From positions 15,235,001 through 15,299,000 of the forward strand of contig NC_079888.1 in the NCBI RefSeq assembly GCF_029227915.1: 64,000 nt of DNA, given 5' to 3'. A program made the position numbers and the translations under genes. The first letter of the stretch is position 1, and the number at the start of each line of letters is the position of its first letter. The notes below the pieces were generated by a model, which was not told where the DNA came from, searched no databases, and was given only the letters and a program-made list of their open reading frames with translations. This DNA comes from Hydractinia symbiolongicarpus. Its lineage: Eukaryota > Cnidaria > Hydrozoa > Anthoathecata > Hydractiniidae. Below, piece by piece: positions 50,896-63,464 of this stretch.

Positions 50896-53800
50896 CGATA
50901 GAAAGATAGATACATGTATGCTTGAATAAATTTTATCATGTAACGTGTCTTATTTGATGTATGATCGAACGCGACGTTTTTTGTAATATTGAATTTTTAA
51001 AGGTAATACGTGCTTTATCTTTCATATATTTATGATCATATTCATAACTTTTAAGTTGTTTATAACTCTTTTAGTGATCTAGTATAATTCCTCTGTACGA
51101 AAAGCAATGAAGCGCAAAGACTTTTTGGAGCAATATAGAAAATGAATATAAAAGAAACTGTACAATTTTGATTTCTTCCACAGTAATTCAAGTTATAAGT
51201 GATTCCAACATTCTTTTATAATCCTGAAACTGTTTATTATTTTCGCGTTTGTTGCATTTTTGTTGCACCGACATCAGTGTGTGGCAAAAAAAATTATGAT
51301 TACCAGAGTGGAGGGTTTGTTAGGGAAAGGAAATTCCATATTTGGTGGCTACCACAGAGGCAAAGCTGCATTGGAAGCTAACGTAAGATTAAATCGAGGA
51401 GAAAACGATGCTGCTAAAACTGATTTAGAACAAGCTTTGACGACTTTAATCATTCTAGATATAGGCTTTCTTTATCCAGTCTGAAGCCAAGATCTTGTGG
51501 AAAGTTTTCTCAAGTCCAGGTCATTTACAGCTACAAAGTCGGCCATTCGTAAATACAATTCACAATTGTGCAGCAAAGCACGAGAAGCAGCTAAATTTGC
51601 AAACTACCCAGAATCCGAAACATATAAAAAAGTGGACGACTTGAATTTTAAGTTGCAAGATATGGAAAAATTAAAAATCGATGCGTTTAAAAAAGAAATT
51701 AAAGCCTTGGTCTTTAACTACACCCGAACCAGGATCTGCTGATTATGTCTCCGCTGCAATCAGCATTTCCGCTGGTGTGGTCGGAGTGGTAGGACTTTTA
51801 GCAGCGTTAGCACTTGGAGTTCCAATCATTGGGACAGTGGCTGCTATTGTAGGAGCTATTCTTGGTATCGCAGCAATCTTTGTGCCATACATAATGACCA
51901 CATCATATGCAATAGGGATTGCGCTAGAGGGTAAGTGCAAAGATGTTGTGGCATACAGAGAGAAAGCTGTTGAAAGAACACAAATCCTTGTTGATTTTCT
52001 TTACAAAACAAACAGTCGCGACTGGGATTTCTGTTATGTGATGTCACAAATCAATATCGTTCGATGGAAAGTTTACGCAGGTAATAAGTCTACGGATCTT
52101 GTTCAACAGAAGGCTCAGGGTAGTGGATTTAGAGTTTTGATGAAAGATTTAAATAATGTGGAATTCGGGCATTTTAATCCAACGCATAATGATCGTCGCG
52201 GTTATTTCAATGCCGTTCGAGATCCATACGCTGATAACAAAAATAACATACTTCTGGAATGTCTACCTTATAACGGCAAGGCAAATGTTAATGGTGTTCT
52301 ACAGTATGCAACGCAAAAATTACCGAAAGGTCCGCACAGTTGTCGAATGAGACTTCGCGGTAACTTAGAAAGAATTGGCTTCGATTTTATCGGTTTGAAT
52401 AACAACATGACTGAAGATCATAAAAAAGGATTGATTGTTATTTGCAGTACCACAGACGTCCAAAACGTTTCGGAAAGGTATCGTGGGCTTGATGTAAGAA
52501 CAGAAACAACAAGGACACCTACAGTTCATCGAAACGGAAATGACTTGGTTGTGCTGGACGACATGCGCAAATTAGAGTTGGGAAAAAAGATTAACGTTTT
52601 GACTGGAGGAGGAAATGACGTACTTTGCATTACACACTTTTTGTTTCCAAAAGAAAAAAAGGACCATGAACCCAATCCTAAACATCGTACAGTTGCATTG
52701 CTACACGCAGACCTGGGTTCTGGGTATAATGTTTTGTCGTTCACAGCAATGTCTCAAACCATCGGGGAACTAAAAGATGAAGTTGATAAACAGGAATACA
52801 GTGACAATATGTACTTTAACGGAATTTATTATCGAGTAAGAGATGGCAAACTAGCATATCGATATTATTATCGGAAGTTAAAATCTTTTAAGGTTAGCGG
52901 CGGTATGCTACATCGAAAATGGTGATATAGGTGGCTCCGCATGAGAAGGTACGTTGGCAATGTGAAAGGGGTGAAATTGTTTGATTCTAGTCCGTTTGAT
53001 GATGTTATTAGTTTGAATCTAGGAAGAAACTTTGACAAAGATAATACAAATGTAGAAGATTTTGCTATCGTTAATCATCGAGGATCTAATATTTACGTAT
53101 TAAGTATTAAAAATGCTGATGGCGATGGCTACATCAGAAAGTATGTCATTATCGATAAAAGTGATGACATGTCTCAAGTTAAATTGACTCTTCCAACAAG
53201 ATACAGGAATAGGTTAGCGCTGAAGAATGGCAAGATACTAACTCTTTATGGAGATAGTGTAGATGGAGCACGCAAACAAATTTTTATCATTAAGATGTTG
53301 GATTTATAAACTAGCTTTCATTTAAATGTGAATAGAAAAAAAATCTCTTTAACTAGTCTGCCTGTATCTTACAACACAGATGAAAAAGTATTTAACGTAA
53401 GAATGAATTCAACAGGTACTTCTGGCACACCGCTAAATGATGAAGCTAAGCTGGTTTGTGGTGCAAGAAGCGAATTAAAAAACCGTCGGGGCATATCAAT
53501 TAATCTTGGTGAAGGAACCGAAGACAGGGTTGTTATTAGTACTAAATACTTTATTGACACTTGTGACATTGGAGTGGAGAAAGATTTTGAAGATGGTGGA
53601 AAAAGAGACGTGGATTATGAAGTGTCCATGAAGCTTGACATCACTTCGTCAAAGCCTACAATTGTTCTTTCAGCTGGTGGCAATGAAAAAAGAATATTGT
53701 TATTTGGTGTCGAACGGATCACAAATGACGTAGGACGAACTTTTGTAGATTTGAGACAAAGAATTCGCAATATCGATCTATTTAAAAAATATCAAAAATC

Positions 53801-54315
53801 TATGCAATTTGACTCCAAAGCTATCACAGGTAAACACATTATATATTTCGTGAAGCAAAGGCTGTATTTAAAAGTGATTCTTCCATAATTTCGTTTGGCC
53901 AAAACCACCATTCAAGTTTCTCCACAGTCATTTGACTCAATTATGTTTTTATTATTTCAAGCTGTTATTGATTTTATTTGCTCAATATTATATTGATAAA
54001 ATCCTTTTTTTTCAAACGTAACAACAATTAGACAACACTCCCTATTTTGGTGGTGGTTCAACCTTGGTTCTACGTACAGCAAAGACACTTTACGTGGAAC
54101 GCTCGTTGTCATTTAAAATAATTTTCAAACCGGAAGTTTATGGTTTGACATTGTTGATATTTGGTGAAAATTCGAAATATCTATTTTACGAGATGGAACT
54201 CTACGAGTTGGGTAAGTTTCGCTTGAAAAAACAGTTCGTAAATACTGTATCAAAAGAATATTGAAGCCATTTTCGTTTTAGAGCTTTCCTTTTGTGCTGT
54301 TTTCAGGACTGAAAC

Positions 54316-54431
54316 CAACTTCATCCCCAGGATCTTGTGGCCCCTGAGCCGTTATTACGGAGTGACCAACAATGAACATTTTCGCCACTATGAAATTCAT
54401 TAAAAGGCAAAATGCCCTGGGAACGAGATTG
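54316..54431. mobile_element. 116 bp inverted-repeat element, CAACCTCGTTCCC family
   Basis: The termini CAACTTCATCCCCAGG and CCCTGGGAACGAGATTG are imperfect inverses. It lies in an intron of the interrupted gene, next to a tRNA-derived SINE, and is related to the 45508-45583 element. Confidence 0.6.
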
Positions 54432-54479
54432 TTTTGAAAGAAACCCTTTAAACTCAGACACAAAAAAGTTTACATAACA

Positions 54480-54575
54480 TAACATAGCATACTGATTGGT
54501 GGTAAACGGGATTCGATCCCCGGTCCCCGGAATGGGGAGCAGCAGACGCACCCACTACACTACGTGCAGCGTGTT
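54480..54575 (-). mobile_element. tRNA-derived SINE head
   Basis: On the minus strand a polymerase III promoter is visible: A box TAGTGTAGTGG (complement of about 54552-54562) and B box GGATCGAATCC (complement of 54509-54519), about 35 bp apart. A functional tRNA is unlikely because no clean acceptor-stem pairing frames it. It could share one composite element with the adjacent inverted-repeat element at 54316-54431. Confidence 0.65.
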
Positions 54576-55590
54576 TGGATAGCAGTTATACTTGCTGAAG
54601 GGTTTCGCATTGTTACATGCTGACGACACGCGCATGCTCCTATTGTGTTAGAATCACGTGACTTTTATTGCGAATCAAAGAAGATTAACTTATAATTTAA
54701 TATAAACAAAAATGTTAAGTGCAGTTTTGGTGGTAAAATTAGCGTTGGTAGAAATAGCTTTCACTTTGACACAAGCAATTTGACGTTCAATGAAACGGCC
54801 ACAGCTTATTTAATAAAAATATTCCTTATTTAATGGGGGTGACTGAATGTTAATATTTTAAAGTCAAAATGATTTACGCATGCTTGATACACCATACAAC
54901 TTTTTTGGTTACATTATTTTCTATAGTTCTGCAGATAACACGATTCAAGCTGGACACGTGTTAAAGGGTGGCTGGAATATTGCATCTGTCACGCTTACAA
55001 CGGGAAGAATCACTGTGAAATTAAATGGTAAACGGCGTAGAAAGGACTGGCCTGGCAATGTACCAAATTTTGAAGATGTAACAATTGGCTATATCGACAG
55101 GGTTCTTAGGTGCTTTGTTTTGTTTCTATTTTATTAACTTTAAAAATGTGTCTATTTACTGACATCGCTTCCCCTAATTAAACCCTACTACCAGGAATTC
55201 CGTTATGCATATGCATTATGACATTTTATATCTGTTTCCTAGGTGGATGTTTAGTGTACCACTTTTCTAACTCCTTTATTGCCAACTCCCTGACTCTAAA
55301 GTAATATACTTTCCACTGCTATAAAAATGTGTTATCTTTTTAGCTTCAAAAACTATATAAAAAACATTGGTGTCCACGGAGGATTCAGAGGCGAAGTGTT
55401 GGAGCTCACTATAAACAAGAAAAAGATGGGTCTTCATTATGGAAGCACTGATTACAGATCCAGCGCAAAGATGCGGGACTATGGGTACACGGTTACAGAT
55501 TTTGAGCGGGAGAGTAACGAAAAAAATCTTCTAAAATCAAGTGAAACAAGTATCAGAAATTCTTCATATACTTTAACATATTTCATTTAA

Positions 55591-56660
55591 TTTAATTTCG
55601 ACTCTTAATCTTAATGATTGTCTTATTTGCTTGTGTCTGTCTGTCTGTCTGTCTGTCTGCCTGCCTAAAACGGAAAGATGAAAGAAGAGCATTAGTCCAT
55701 AAGACAAGTCGGATTCCCGTCCACGGATTCAAGTGTCTTTAATATATTATTTCGTTATCCGCAGCACGACTATTTTTAAAATTTTCAAACACTAATCATT
55801 TATAATAATTGAAATCAGTCTAAAAATCTTTTCACTTGTTTGACGCCAAGAACTGGAGATGCTACCATTTTTCAGGGCAATACAAGAACGTGAAAAAGAG
55901 TGGATAAAAAAATTATAATTTCAGGTATTGGTGAAGAACGCACCTTACTCATGTCAAAATCACGAAACAACCCATCTATGATTAATCAAAAACATGTTTG
56001 AAAAATAGTTTCCAAATAATTATATTGAAAAAAAATATTATTAAACTTTTTAATTTTTATACTTTTGCAGTTCTCAAAGATAAAAATTCATGGCTTTTAC
56101 TCTAATAAAAACTGTCGCCAAATATTATCAACAAGCTGTTTAGGTATTACCCATCAAGCTTGAACCTGCACCAAGTTTAAACAGAACAACGAGTATTAGG
56201 CAACTATGAGCGCTGTCCCTGTGCCAAAATTTTACCACAGCTGCGATGCGAGATTTTAGACCAACCTGGTAGATTATACACACTACTCGAGTTAGACGCA
56301 AATTTTTACAGCAACAACGCTTGTTGAGTTCACCAATGACCTGCACAAAAATCTTGAGCAGAAAATTGACAAACCTTTTCCACTAGAGTTAGCAAAACAA
56401 ATTCTAATTTTAATAATTTTGATAATGTCACTGTTTGAATGGTCTACATTTGTCCTTAGTAACATGCTAAAAGCAAAATAACTGAAGTCATCACCTGGAA
56501 CTGCTGTTTGCTTATTAAGAGAAATATCTAAAAAAGGACAATTTCCCTAAAGTCCAGAGGTACGCTTTGAAATAAAAATCCAAACTTTTTTCTGTTGATA
56601 ATATTTTCGATTTTAATAATTTTAAAATATAAAAGTAAAAAAGAATTCGCGTTAAAAACA
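55591..56660. other. Intergenic stretch with a degraded dispersed repeat
   Basis: It holds a (GTCT)n microsatellite at about 55633-55660, followed by GTCGGATTCCCGTCCACGGAT, a degraded minus-oriented copy of the GACAGACAGACGG family (55638-55735). No gene was recognised between the interrupted gene and urocanase. Confidence 0.55.
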
Positions 56661-56666
56661 TGGTGT

Positions 56667-59600
56667 TTACTTCCCAAGTGAGACAAAAGCTTTTGCCAGA
56701 ACATCTAGATCTTCGACTTTATAAGCGTTTGTGACAACCAAGTTCTCATTTTCTCTCATTGCTCTACTAATAGCTTCCTGCGCATAAGAATTTCCACACC
56801 AAGCTCGACGTGCAACCTAAAAGACAAAAAAAGGAACTTATTGTTGTGATTAAAAGACCTGAAATGGAAATTTTGCAGATCAAATTACCTTAGAGGTAAA
56901 AAAAAAAGTCGGCAAAGTGACTAAATTTTGGTTAGGTGACTAATATGTTTTGGCGACTAAAACTAAAAGTCGGCTAAAGTCTTTAGCCGACTTTTTTATT
57001 ACAGATCAAACTTTTTTCCGACCATTTTTTGCCGTTTTTTCTTTCTTGTTGCTAATTTTTATCAGTTTTATGCAGTTATTCTTTATTAATGATTAAATTC
57101 AAAAATTTAGTTATCAAAAAGTGACTAAATTCAAAAATTTAGTCGGCAAAGTGACTAAATTTTGTCCAAGTGACTAATATTTTTGCCGACTAATTTTTTT
57201 GCCCCCTTTTTTTTTACTGATAAGGTATGCAATAAGTTTTTATGTAAAATGCGAAAATTATTAATTTGCGATTGGTAGCTTTCACTAGGAAACTGCGAAA
57301 CTAACTAATCTTTGTAAATGGTTTGCATATTTCCCAAGTAAAATGGTAACATTTTTTCGAATAATCAATCTTATTTTCCCGATTTTCTCTTTAAAATGAC
57401 ATTTTGCGAATAGCGTGCAAAATCACAAAAATAACTTCTGCAATAATTTCCCCTCTTGAGGAACGTTCTTTGTTTGTACTTGGACAAAACGCCGTTTTAA
57501 TATCTTTCAACAACTTACACCATTGGAAACGTCCCATGCAAGCATTTTCTTCGCCCTCTCTCCTGCTCCCTAAAAAATAGAAAGCTACCATTGAACTTTT
57601 ATTCTCCCTTATTAAATACACATAAATAAAGTGCTCTACAAATTTTTGGCAACTTTATGTTCTACGTCGTGTGTCGGGTCCACTTAGCCCAGTGCTAAAT
57701 GAAGTCATTGCCAAATTCTTGGGTGTTGCATTGAACATATGCATGTGTATTTTTTTGATAAAAGCTTAAAATAACAAATAGGCAGGGAAGATTTTTCAAC
57801 ACACACTGCTTTATGAACCCGATGTACGTATTTTATACTACATATTAGAGCTGTAGTTTTGTGATTTTCCTACTTAGTCTACTAAGCTCTTCAGCCCTAC
57901 TTACACTACAAAAATCATTCAGTTGCAATTTATGTGCTAAAATTCAAATATCAGGCATACTAGACCTTTCGAAAACATTTATTCCTATCTATGTCCCTTT
58001 CAGCGTGTTTAGGGCTGCATTGTTTCTGTGCAAGATTTTTGCCAAAAATTGGGCAAAAAATATATGCAGTGTAAAATTAGCTGTACTTGTACTTCATGTA
58101 CTTCGTTATTCTCAGCAGTTCTTTTATTTTAATTGCTAGGCTAAAGGAACTCAGGATATTAAGACTTTTTTGAAATGGCTGTATCTCTCATATCTTTTAT
58201 CAAACTCAGCATTTTTATGTCGCTCTAGACAACATTTTTAAGGCTTTGAGGGTTTTTATTCTTTTTAGCAACCATCTGTTTATGTCTGTATATTTTTTAA
58301 CAATTTTGTAAAAAAGTTGTACAGCCTTCAGAAAATGTATAGGCTTTCATGTTATCTGTTATATCAATTTCGAGATATAAGGAAAGGGATCTATAATTTT
58401 TCTTAAAAATTGCCGAAATAATAAAGTACATAGAATCCCTAGGAGAATGTTAAACAGACCGAAAGGTTACATTGGCTAAACATTTAAAATTTTAGAAGGA
58501 GACCAAGCATAATTTTTCTTACCACCAGAAAATCGAAATAGCTAAGGTGGGAAAAATTACGCTGGGTCTCAAACGATTTTTCTGCGGTCAGAATACTAAC
58601 AGCGCTTTTTGATTGGCTAATTTTATTGTTCTTTGCTGACGTGGTCAATATCGGGAAATTGTTTTAAGCGCGAATGGCCTCACTCACCCGAACAAATATA
58701 ATTAGTTCTTATATTATTTAAAATGGTAATATGCGACCACGCCGACTTCGTGTTTAATGATTTGATTGTAATTCGGGGTTTACTATGACGGGGATTTGAA
58801 TTTTAGGGATTTACTCTGCAATGTGTTTGCGCCTAAGCTTTTGTTTGAGAGAAACTGAATTTGATATCCTCGATGAAAGCTTAGTCAACTAGGCTAAAAA
58901 ATGCGTTATGACGAGATAACATATGACAACCGAACAGAACTGTTTTTGTAAACATTCATATTTAGTTTTTCACGGTTTTTCTCCAGAGAATCAAAAATAT
59001 TAGGATTTTCAGGGTTAAAAATGACGCTTTTCAAGGTCCGGCAGACATTCCGAAACTGAAGATGAGTAAAATAGGAACAGCCATACTACAGCTGATATAT
59101 GAAAATATCCGAAATTTTAAAAGCATTGTCTTCTCCTATACACGGATTGAAATTTGACATACCTCCGAACCATCAAGGACAAGACCAAATCCACCGTTAA
59201 TTACTTCACCCCAGCCACACCCACCGCCATTATGAAGTGCCACCCATGTGGCGCCACGAAATGCGTCTCCGATACAATTCTGCACAGCCATGTCTACATA
59301 TAAATTATGTTACATCATAAGAGAGGCCTCATACGTCACCCAGAAAAGTGACCTTTTTCTTTTTTAGGGTGCTTGTTGATAATACTCATGACTTGAAAAT
59401 GATTTTTTTCAAAATGTAATCTCACCTGCACAAAACGACGAGCCGTCATAAATATTTGACGTTTCGCGAAATGGGCTATCTGTGCCGCTGACGTCATGAT
59501 GGTCACGGCTGATCACTATAGCACCCTAAATTAAAAACAGTGAAACATGTGGCAAGAATTGAAACACCTTAAGATCAATATTTCGTTAATAATTATTCGT

Positions 59601-60085
59601 GTGAATTGGTCCAATATCACACAGTCAACTCGCCGTAACTAGAATCTCCAAGAGATTGAGGAAAATGACTCCCGTGAAATTGAAATTTAAGGCGTTCGAG
59701 ATACCGCAATTTTGGACTATTGTTTCTAGGAAAAGGTGAAATTTTGACGATCGAGAAGACAAGCAAACCCTTATATGTAGACAGTATATGTTTGGACACT
59801 ATAACGACAAGAGTGAAAAATGGTAAAAATTGAAAAAAATGTAATTATTATTTACTTTCTCTATGAAATTTAATTATTGCGAAATATTAGGACTTGTTAA
59901 CTTTACAAAAATTAGTTTTCGCGAACTCTTTTATTTTGCTAAAACAATTCCCAAACAACGAAAAAAGCTCCTTATCAAATTCTTACCTTAATTCTACCAG
60001 TAGCAATAGCTTTATTAAATGCATCAGCTACTTCGGAGCGTCCTTTTTGATCACAGTAAAGTATTCTCGCCTGCGAACCAACAAC
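56667..60085 (-). CDS. UROC1: Urocanate hydratase, last five exons
   Basis: Exons 60085-59987, 59525-59426, 59293-59163, 57569-57519 and 56816-56667 join in frame and give the C-terminal 176 aa. Key blocks are GSQARILYCDQKGRSEVADA, VISRDHHDVSGTDSPFRETS, QNCIGDAFRGATWVALHNGG, GCGWGEVINGGFGLVLDG and the family's closing region (WDVSNGVARRAWCGNS to VSLGK and a stop). Urocanase hydrates urocanate in histidine breakdown with tightly bound NAD, and the CIGDAFRGATWVALHNGGG segment belongs to its conserved core. Eukaryotic enzymes are about 680 aa, so roughly 500 residues are missing. No matching exons were seen between 60086 and the window edge, so they probably lie beyond 64000, which would make the next intron at least 3.9 kb. 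Confidence 0.93.
56895..57220. repeat. A-rich GTCGGCAAA repeat element, copy 2, in a UROC1 intron
   Basis: It contains GTCGGCAAAGTGACTAAATT twice (near 56912 and 57140) plus inverse blocks (TTAGCCGACTTTTT, TTTTTGCCGACTAATTT). It lies in the last UROC1 intron and is related to the element at 50517-50895. Confidence 0.75.
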
Positions 60086-62050
60086 CTAGAATGAAACATG
60101 TATCAACAACTCAATAAACTTGATCAATGTATCAAACCAATTTAATTCTCTCTCCTTCAAAAGCACATGTTTAGATACTAAATGTCGGTTTGTCGTCAAA
60201 AGATGTCTGTCGTCTGGTTGTGCGTGAAAAAAAACGTCGTGCTTGTGGAGACACAAAGTCATTACACGAAATAACAATAGCGATATATTTTAACAAGTTT
60301 GTTGTAAACCAATCACTAATCAGGAAGTTTTTTCGCGCCAATTACATGCAAGCAAACGATCAAAGCTAGGGACGACAGCCATGTTGACAAACTTTTGTGT
60401 TTAGGTTTTTAAGTCTCTTGATGACTTTTTAAAGGGTTTGTATTTTAGGAATTTTTTTGTGTTTTATTTATTTACCTTTTTTGTATCTGTTTGAGAAAAG
60501 AAAAAGCAATAATTGTCTTTTGAGTTATAATTCTTTTCAAGTCATCTTAATTGACCCACTTTCTAGCATCTCTTTTACGCTATTACATGCAAAAATACCG
60601 TAAAAACACGGCCCTTTTTTTAAAAAATACACTAAGAATATTCAAGATGAAATTAGACCAAAGTTAAGAATATTCTAAGGCTATGCTGAACTTGAAATTT
60701 TACATGCACCCTTAATGAAATATAACCGAAAAACAACAAGTTTATGTATTGGTAACGGTATTGATATTGATGAAGAATTGATGCAGGAAAACATGAAAGA
60801 CACTTACAACCTCATGCAAATGGTAATCTCTCCAACAAATGTTGGGCAACAACAGGCTACCTAATCAGTGCTGATGGTTCAAATGGCGACAAGATGAAAC
60901 CAGAAGGCCTTCCATGCTATAAAGTACCCCCACCCAAAAAGTTCAGTATTCTCCGTCTTTCAACGATCTGTTCACACATGAAACAAACTATTTTCTGGAC
61001 ATATAGTAATGGAACTTCAGAACGGATAAAAAAAGTTCATTATACAACGACAACAAGGCGAAGAAAATTTGCAACTTCCAATACTTTTACAGAAATCCAA
61101 CTGATGATGTTGATAGTCATCACACTGACAATTGCTTTTTCTCCCGCGGACAAATGTTTCATCTCTTTTTCAAAATGAAATGAATTACATCAACAATAAC
61201 AAGCCAGATCATACAAAGAGTTTTTCTTAACTCACACTCTGTGACATTTGTGAAACATTTCCGAATCCACGCCTAGTATGTATGAATCAAGGTTAGTTGT
61301 CCGTTGAAATAGATCCTCAAAAGAAATAAGGGTTATCCTAGGAAATAGATCAGCAGATGGTGGAAAAGATGGCCTCGTTTTACAGATCTTGGCATAGACG
61401 TGTGTCTGTGCGTCCGTGCTTAGTGTTGATTCATGTATTGAGGGTGCAATTAAGAAAATCATTGACATTGACATAAAAAACAGTATATATAGTGTTGATA
61501 TTAACTAAATAAAGCAGTATAACATAAGGGTCGCCAGCAATGTACTCGTCGACCATAACGGACATGCGTCCTTGATGGCAACATTAGGAACACTGGATAT
61601 ATTTAAACGTTCTGTACTAAAACGAAATCTTATGATGTACAAAACTTCTATTGGTGATGGCTTATTAATGATGACATTGAGCAGATCCATATCAATGTAA
61701 AACTATTGAAAAAGGCGAGTGCACTGACCATGTAAAGAAGCGAGTGGGAAGGAATTTATGTCTTACGTAAAGATTTGCCAAAGAATCAAACGAAGCTGAT
61801 ATTTAATCTTGCAAAATTAATCGATGGCGCAATAAAATATACCCAGATTTGCTATGGGAACTTTTAAATGAAGTAAAATACAAGCGTAGTTATGTCGAAT
61901 TGTTCAAATATTAAACCAGCTTTAGAAAAACACAAATGGTGTTCTTGTGCAGCTGACTCCTAGTTTTTGTACTGCAATGCTTCAAAGAAAACAAAAAATA
62001 AATTCAAAATACCTAGTAATACTGAAGATAACCTGAGATGCAAACATCAT
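60086..62050. other. Region without recognisable gene, upstream of visible UROC1 exons
   Basis: AT-rich sequence, probably within a UROC1 intron. An interrupted reading near 60690-60830 (containing LMKYNRKTTSLCIGNGIDID) looks protein-like but matches no family I can name; it may be a transposon remnant. Confidence 0.5.
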
Positions 62051-62584
62051 TAGGCACCTTACACAAAGTAGGAGTTCTGTACGATAGAGAACGACATTAT
62101 TTGTATCCACAACGCATGCGCATGGTAGGGAAAACCCCAGTTCGGCGTATTCCACAAAAACCCTGGACGTGGGAAGAGGTGTTTTGTCGTTGTGGCTAGT
62201 ACGTGAGTATATCTTTTTTATTTCCCACAATATTTTTACCACACTGAAGTTTTAAGTGCAAGAGAAATGTTTTTTTAGTTTAATAGGACGTATTGTCATG
62301 GAAAGAAAAGAGGAAACAGCTAATCAAGATTTAACAAATACTTCTAGAAAAAGACAGAAATTCTAGCGAAAAAGCAAACATCAGTATAATTTTTTGTTCA
62401 GTTTAACCCCACAATAGTTTTCTTTCTGAATTAAAGAGTTTTCTAGTACCTAATAGTCCCTTGTTATGTGCATATAATATAGATATGTTTATTAGTGATT
62501 TTCAAAATCTTAAAACACAGTATTACATCACCAGCAAGTCAAACTTTGCTAAATTAGTTTATTTTTTACTATTTTATATTGTAG

Positions 62585-63295
62585 ATGCCCTATGGAATGG
62601 ACAAGTGAACACGACCAAACTTTGGTTCGTGAAATACTCACTGTTTAACCTTACCTGGTTAAACCTTTCACTCTGAAACGAGGTCAAACTTGGACAAAAA
62701 TTGCAGATATATTATGTTCCATACCTAATCCTGTGTTTCGGGTAAACCAAAGATATGCGAGAGAACGATATAAGTTTCTAGAGAAAGCATTTATGCGGAA
62801 AAATGCAAATGAAGAAAAGTCCACAGGTACTAATGACCCTGAATTAACTTAGGTTAAAAATGGTATAGAGGAAATTTTCCAAAATGGCAAAAAAGCTGCT
62901 TGACATTATGACGATGAAACCCAAAATGTAGAAAATGAGAGGAAAAAAGCGCAATATGTGCAAGAAATGTGCTTAGAAAGATGTAGTGAAACCAGGAAAC
63001 GTACAGATTCCATATATAGTGAAGAAAGTCCTCGTATCAAAAAATAGCTTAAAAGGATGGTGATATAAGGACGAAAGAGTTAGAGGTGCGTAAAGTAAAA
63101 ATAGATCAAAGAACAAAGGCAGCTGAAGACCAACAGAAAGTACTTGTTGAATTGCTAACAATGCAGAAAAAACAAATCGATGACAAGATGCAGCAACAAC
63201 AAACAACACAACAACAACAGCATGCCTTGTTATTAGCACAACAACAAGCTCAGCAACAACAAATGCAACCATTTGTTAAAATGATGGACAATTAA
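62585..63295 (+). pseudogene. Harbinger-associated Myb-like protein, decayed
   Basis: A SANT/Myb-like start, MEWTSEHDQTLVREIL, is followed after a stop by LKRGQTWTKIADILCS, FRVNQRYARERYKFLEKAF and EKSTGTNDPELT. Past further stops comes a charged, Gln-rich coiled-coil tail (63086-63295, QQQQTTQQQQHALLLAQQQA). This is the layout of the DNA-binding partner encoded by animal PIF/Harbinger transposons. Several in-frame stops make it inactive. It faces the transposase remnant on the opposite strand 170 bp away. Confidence 0.8.
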
Positions 63296-63464
63296 AAAAA
63301 AGATTAGACTGATTTACATGTGCATATATATATATTATCGTTACCATTACCTCGAAAAAAAATCTATAAATACTTGGAACTTGATGTTTTTGTTAGCTTT
63401 TATTTTTACAGGAAATACTGTTGTAATATTGAAGGATCACAGTTAAAATAATGATGTTGTTGAT

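Larger units (their letters stand above)
51215..55590 (+). pseudogene. Interrupted gene: hydrophobic-core protein with laminin-G-like C-terminus
   Basis: I do not recognise the family. The parts read in order: a hydrophobic leader-like stretch (about 51215-51265, no clear ATG), a helical charged region to 51740, then a 50-residue Gly/Ala/Ile-rich hydrophobic segment (about 51760-51910). A long beta-rich region follows to 53829, including one GGGNDVLC motif resembling an RTX-type turn. In-frame exons 54032-54211, 54935-55109 and 55344-55590 resemble a laminin-G domain (FGGGSTLVLRT near the start, FRGEVLELTINKKKMG near the end). Breaks are a stop at 51482, a frame change near 51710 and stops at 52923 and 53307, while the frame between and beyond them stays open. 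The hydrophobic hairpin-like segment would suit a membrane-inserting protein, but that is inference. It may be a pseudogene, or a real gene with sequencing errors. Confidence 0.6.

Noticed and set aside
50476-50901. A Lys-rich 141-codon ORF.
   Set aside because: It is a translation of the A-rich GTCGGCAAA repeat, not a plausible protein.
54480-54575. A functional tRNA gene on the minus strand.
   Set aside because: The A and B boxes are good, but no paired acceptor stem or clear anticodon arm could be read; a SINE head fits better.
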